64,000 nucleotides of DNA. Origin: a bacterium (GTDB lineage Bacteria; Actinomycetota; Acidimicrobiia; Acidimicrobiales; Bin134). The DNA is taken from positions 1-64,000 of the forward strand of contig JAPOVT010000041.1 in NCBI GenBank assembly GCA_026708015.1, given 5' to 3'. The notes below the pieces were generated by a model. It made no database searches, was not told the origin of the DNA, and saw nothing but the letters and a program-made list of their open reading frames with translations. Numbering within the stretch: the first letter of the stretch is position 1; every line of letters starts with the position of its first letter. Shown piece by piece: positions 62,627 through 64,000 of this stretch. The translations under genes and the position numbers were made by a program.

Positions 62627-63003
62627 ATGGCCAACTCTGAGCTCGTCATCGACGTGGACACTCATGTGACTGAACCGCCAGACACGTTTGTGTCTCGGGT
62701 TCCTGACAAATTGAAAGACCGGGTGCCCCGGGTCAAGCGCACCGAGTAGGGCAAGGACCACTGGTTTGTCGGCGGCGAAGTGTTCTCATCAGTGGGAATG
62801 ACCGCGGTGGCCGGGTGGCCCAAGAGGCCGAACTCCCCATCAGCCCCCACATCGGCAGCGGCGACACCACAACCGGTTTCACTCCAGAGCGGATGGCGGC
62901 CCACGGCAAACCCTCGACCTACGCCTACGCGTCATTGGAGATGTTCCTGAAAATGGGAGAACGCGGCCGCCCTCTACCGCATCGAGGGCCCCGAAGGTTA
63001 GAG
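62627..63003 (+). pseudogene. Amidohydrolase-family remnant with stop codon, deletion and frameshift
   Basis: ATG 62627 starts ELVIDVDTHVTEPPDTFVSR, the beginning of an amidohydrolase-2 protein. TAG interrupts at 62747, and DHWFVGGEVFSSVGM continues behind it. In another frame then comes LPISPHIGSGDTTTGFTPER and STYAYASLEMFLKMG, the centre of the same family. The active-site remainder is absent. The intact relative in this window is at 28758. Confidence 0.8.
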
Positions 63004-63011
63004 CCCGAAGG

Positions 63012-63644
63012 TTAGAGATTGTCGAAGTAACCCAGAATCATCTCTTGGAGATTGCGGAGTCGGGGCTCAACATTGGCTTGGTTCAGAGGAGAGCCGGCCA
63101 AAGCCAGGCTGCACAGACCGCTGGTAGCGGCATCGGTGAGCGCCATTAGGCGGTCAGCCGTCTCCTGGTCGAGTTGAGAGCCGAAGAACTGGCCACAAGC
63201 GTCCGCTAGTCCTCGAAACTCCCGAGCGTCGTACCACTCTGCCTGCTCATCGGAGCGGTCCTCGGTTGCGTAGTAGGAACTGAACGCCCCGCAATAGCGA
63301 AAGGCAGACTCTTGCGTGGCATAAGCCGCGAAGAGTGCATTCACGCAGTGGCGGCCCGCGTCGAGGCCGCTGACTCCAGAAGGAACTTCTGCTCGCGTGG
63401 CCTCCAGGATCGAGTCGAGCATCAGGTTGTACACCTCAAAGGCGATGGCGCCGCACTCGGGGAAGTGGCGGTACACCGTGACCCTGCTGACGCCGGCTTG
63501 CTCGGCGATATCGCCCATGGTGGTGGAGGCAATCCCCTGGCTGAGGAACAACACCCGCCCGGCCTCAATGATCGCTGAGCGGCTGTTGGTGTTCAGGTCC
63601 TCGTGGTCGGAGCGGTATTTTCGGAGCTTGCTGGACTCACCCAT
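63012..63644 (-). CDS. TetR-family transcriptional regulator
   Basis: A 210-residue regulator. The N-terminal helix-turn-helix domain reads SRSAIIEAGRVLFLSQGIAS, TTMGDIAEQAGVSRVTVYRH and F. The remaining helical part is a ligand-binding domain. ATG 63644 is the likely start; the frame extends to 63671. It is divergent from the glycoside-hydrolase remnant at 63701 and downstream of the SDR region. It may control the nearby P450/SDR genes, but no operator was identified. Confidence 0.9.
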   Translation of the reverse strand: MGESSKLRKYRSDHEDLNTNSRSAIIEAGRVLFLSQGIASTTMGDIAEQAGVSRVTVYRHFPECGAIAFEVYNLMLDSILEATRAEVPSGVSGLDAGRHCVNALFAAYATQESAFRYCGAFSSYYATEDRSDEQAEWYDAREFRGLADACGQFFGSQLDQETADRLMALTDAATSGLCSLALAGSPLNQANVEPRLRNLQEMILGYFDNL

Positions 63645-63700
63645 CGGGCAAGCATACCGGCAGTCAATCAACGGTTAGAAGCGTCAATTCGGGAGCGCAG

Positions 63701-63931
63701 ATGTTTGAACGACGGGCCTACATGCTGGATGCCTCCAGAGACCGCGTGCCAACCCAGCAGACTTTGGAGTGGTTGGTAGGAGTCTTGGCACAGCTTGGAT
63801 TCAACGAGCTCCAGCTCTATGTCGAGGCAGTGGCACGGGGGATGGAGGTACTTGCGGAGGCGAGAGAGCGGTTCTCCCAGTCGATCGGGGGGCCACGGGG
63901 CCCAATCGTGGCCGCGCTGCTCCGCCGTTGA
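63701..63931 (+). pseudogene. Remnant resembling a GH20-type glycoside hydrolase N-terminal barrel part
   Basis: A 76-residue frame. RAYMLDASRDRVPTQQTLEW and LAQLGFNELQLYVE match the first strands of GH20/hexosaminidase-like barrels, which continue with a Thr-Glu-His motif in full proteins. Here the sequence goes on instead with ARGMEVLAEARERFSQSIGG and stops. Several hundred residues are missing. It is either an in-frame deletion remnant or a chance small protein. Confidence 0.5.
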
Positions 63932-63954
63932 TGGCTGATTAGAGTGCTTCGACT

Positions 63955-64000
63955 ATGGAGATTCGGCAGTTGGCAGGGGCACTCGGCGCAGAAGTGCTGG
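63955..64000 (+). CDS. Start of a TauD/TfdA-type dioxygenase, cut by the window end
   Basis: From ATG 63955 the 15 visible residues, MEIRQLAGALGAEVL, are like the N-terminus of TauD-type 2-oxoglutarate dioxygenases and of the 23342 gene. The rest lies outside the window. Confidence 0.6.
   Translation, partial: MEIRQLAGALGAEVL

Overview
The window is GC-rich DNA from a bacterium, most likely an actinomycete and plausibly an Acidimicrobiia-type lineage. The evidence is two F420-type luciferase-like oxidoreductases, a furA-katG pair, a gap-pgk-tpiA...secG glycolytic block, a DUF222-HNH nuclease, a neocarzinostatin-like domain, very frequent GTG/TTG starts and TGATG/ATGA gene overlaps, and apparently leaderless promoters. 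The taxon is inferred; no marker here fixes it. No phage, transposase, CRISPR array or replication origin was seen.

Layout. 0-1.4 kb: 3' part of an RCC1-repeat surface-type protein with three perfect 120-bp repeats. 1.7-4.7 kb: LLM oxidoreductase, acyl-CoA synthetase and a vapBC pair. 4.9-11.2 kb: gap-pgk-tpiA and secG, separated by an opposite-strand Baeyer-Villiger-type monooxygenase and an M23 peptidase. 11.2-16.8 kb: acyl-CoA dehydrogenase, a second vapBC, a phosphoesterase and furA-katG with a palindrome upstream and a strong hairpin downstream. 16.9-20.3 kb: thiamine-diphosphate enzyme, epimerase, tRNA-Leu(GAG) and mazEF. 20.3-25.8 kb: a decaying accessory region with two DUF1214-type proteins, an intact P450 and remnants of a P450, two SDRs, a TauD-type dioxygenase and a cupin protein. 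25.8-31.3 kb: GH3 glucosidase, VOC protein, amidohydrolase and MFS transporter.

31.3-46.7 kb is the most coherent accessory system. It holds a lactonase (SMP-30 family), a LacI-type regulator, a histidinol-dehydrogenase-family enzyme outside any his operon, an SDR, a bicupin, a complete carbohydrate-type ABC transporter, a stand-alone MetE-catalytic-domain protein and three two-domain SnoaL-like proteins. Two promoters in it (upstream of 32232 and of 33262) have the same layout, TTGACA, then a LacI-type operator TGANNACGTNNTCA placed in the 17-bp spacer, then the -10. This ties the lactonase/SnoaL divergon and the regulator operon into one regulon. The substrate is unknown; a sugar acid or sulfonated polyol would fit the enzyme types.

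46.8-53.5 kb: enoyl-CoA hydratase, then a possible defence island with an HNH nuclease overlapping a macro-domain protein, and a DUF4357-McrB-McrC set in which McrB seems to have lost the middle of its AAA+ core. 53.5-64 kb: GcvT/DmdA-like protein with an LLM oxidoreductase, DUF427-thioesterase fusion, CoA-transferase with an alcohol dehydrogenase, a secreted hydrolase with a C-terminal neocarzinostatin-like domain, a 5'-truncated P450, an SDR, a broken amidohydrolase, a TetR regulator, a glycoside-hydrolase remnant and the start of another TauD-type gene.

A recurring theme is genes that keep recognisable ends but have lost the middle or the 5' part. At least ten cases were read by eye. This is either active gene decay by short deletions or, less likely, an assembly problem.
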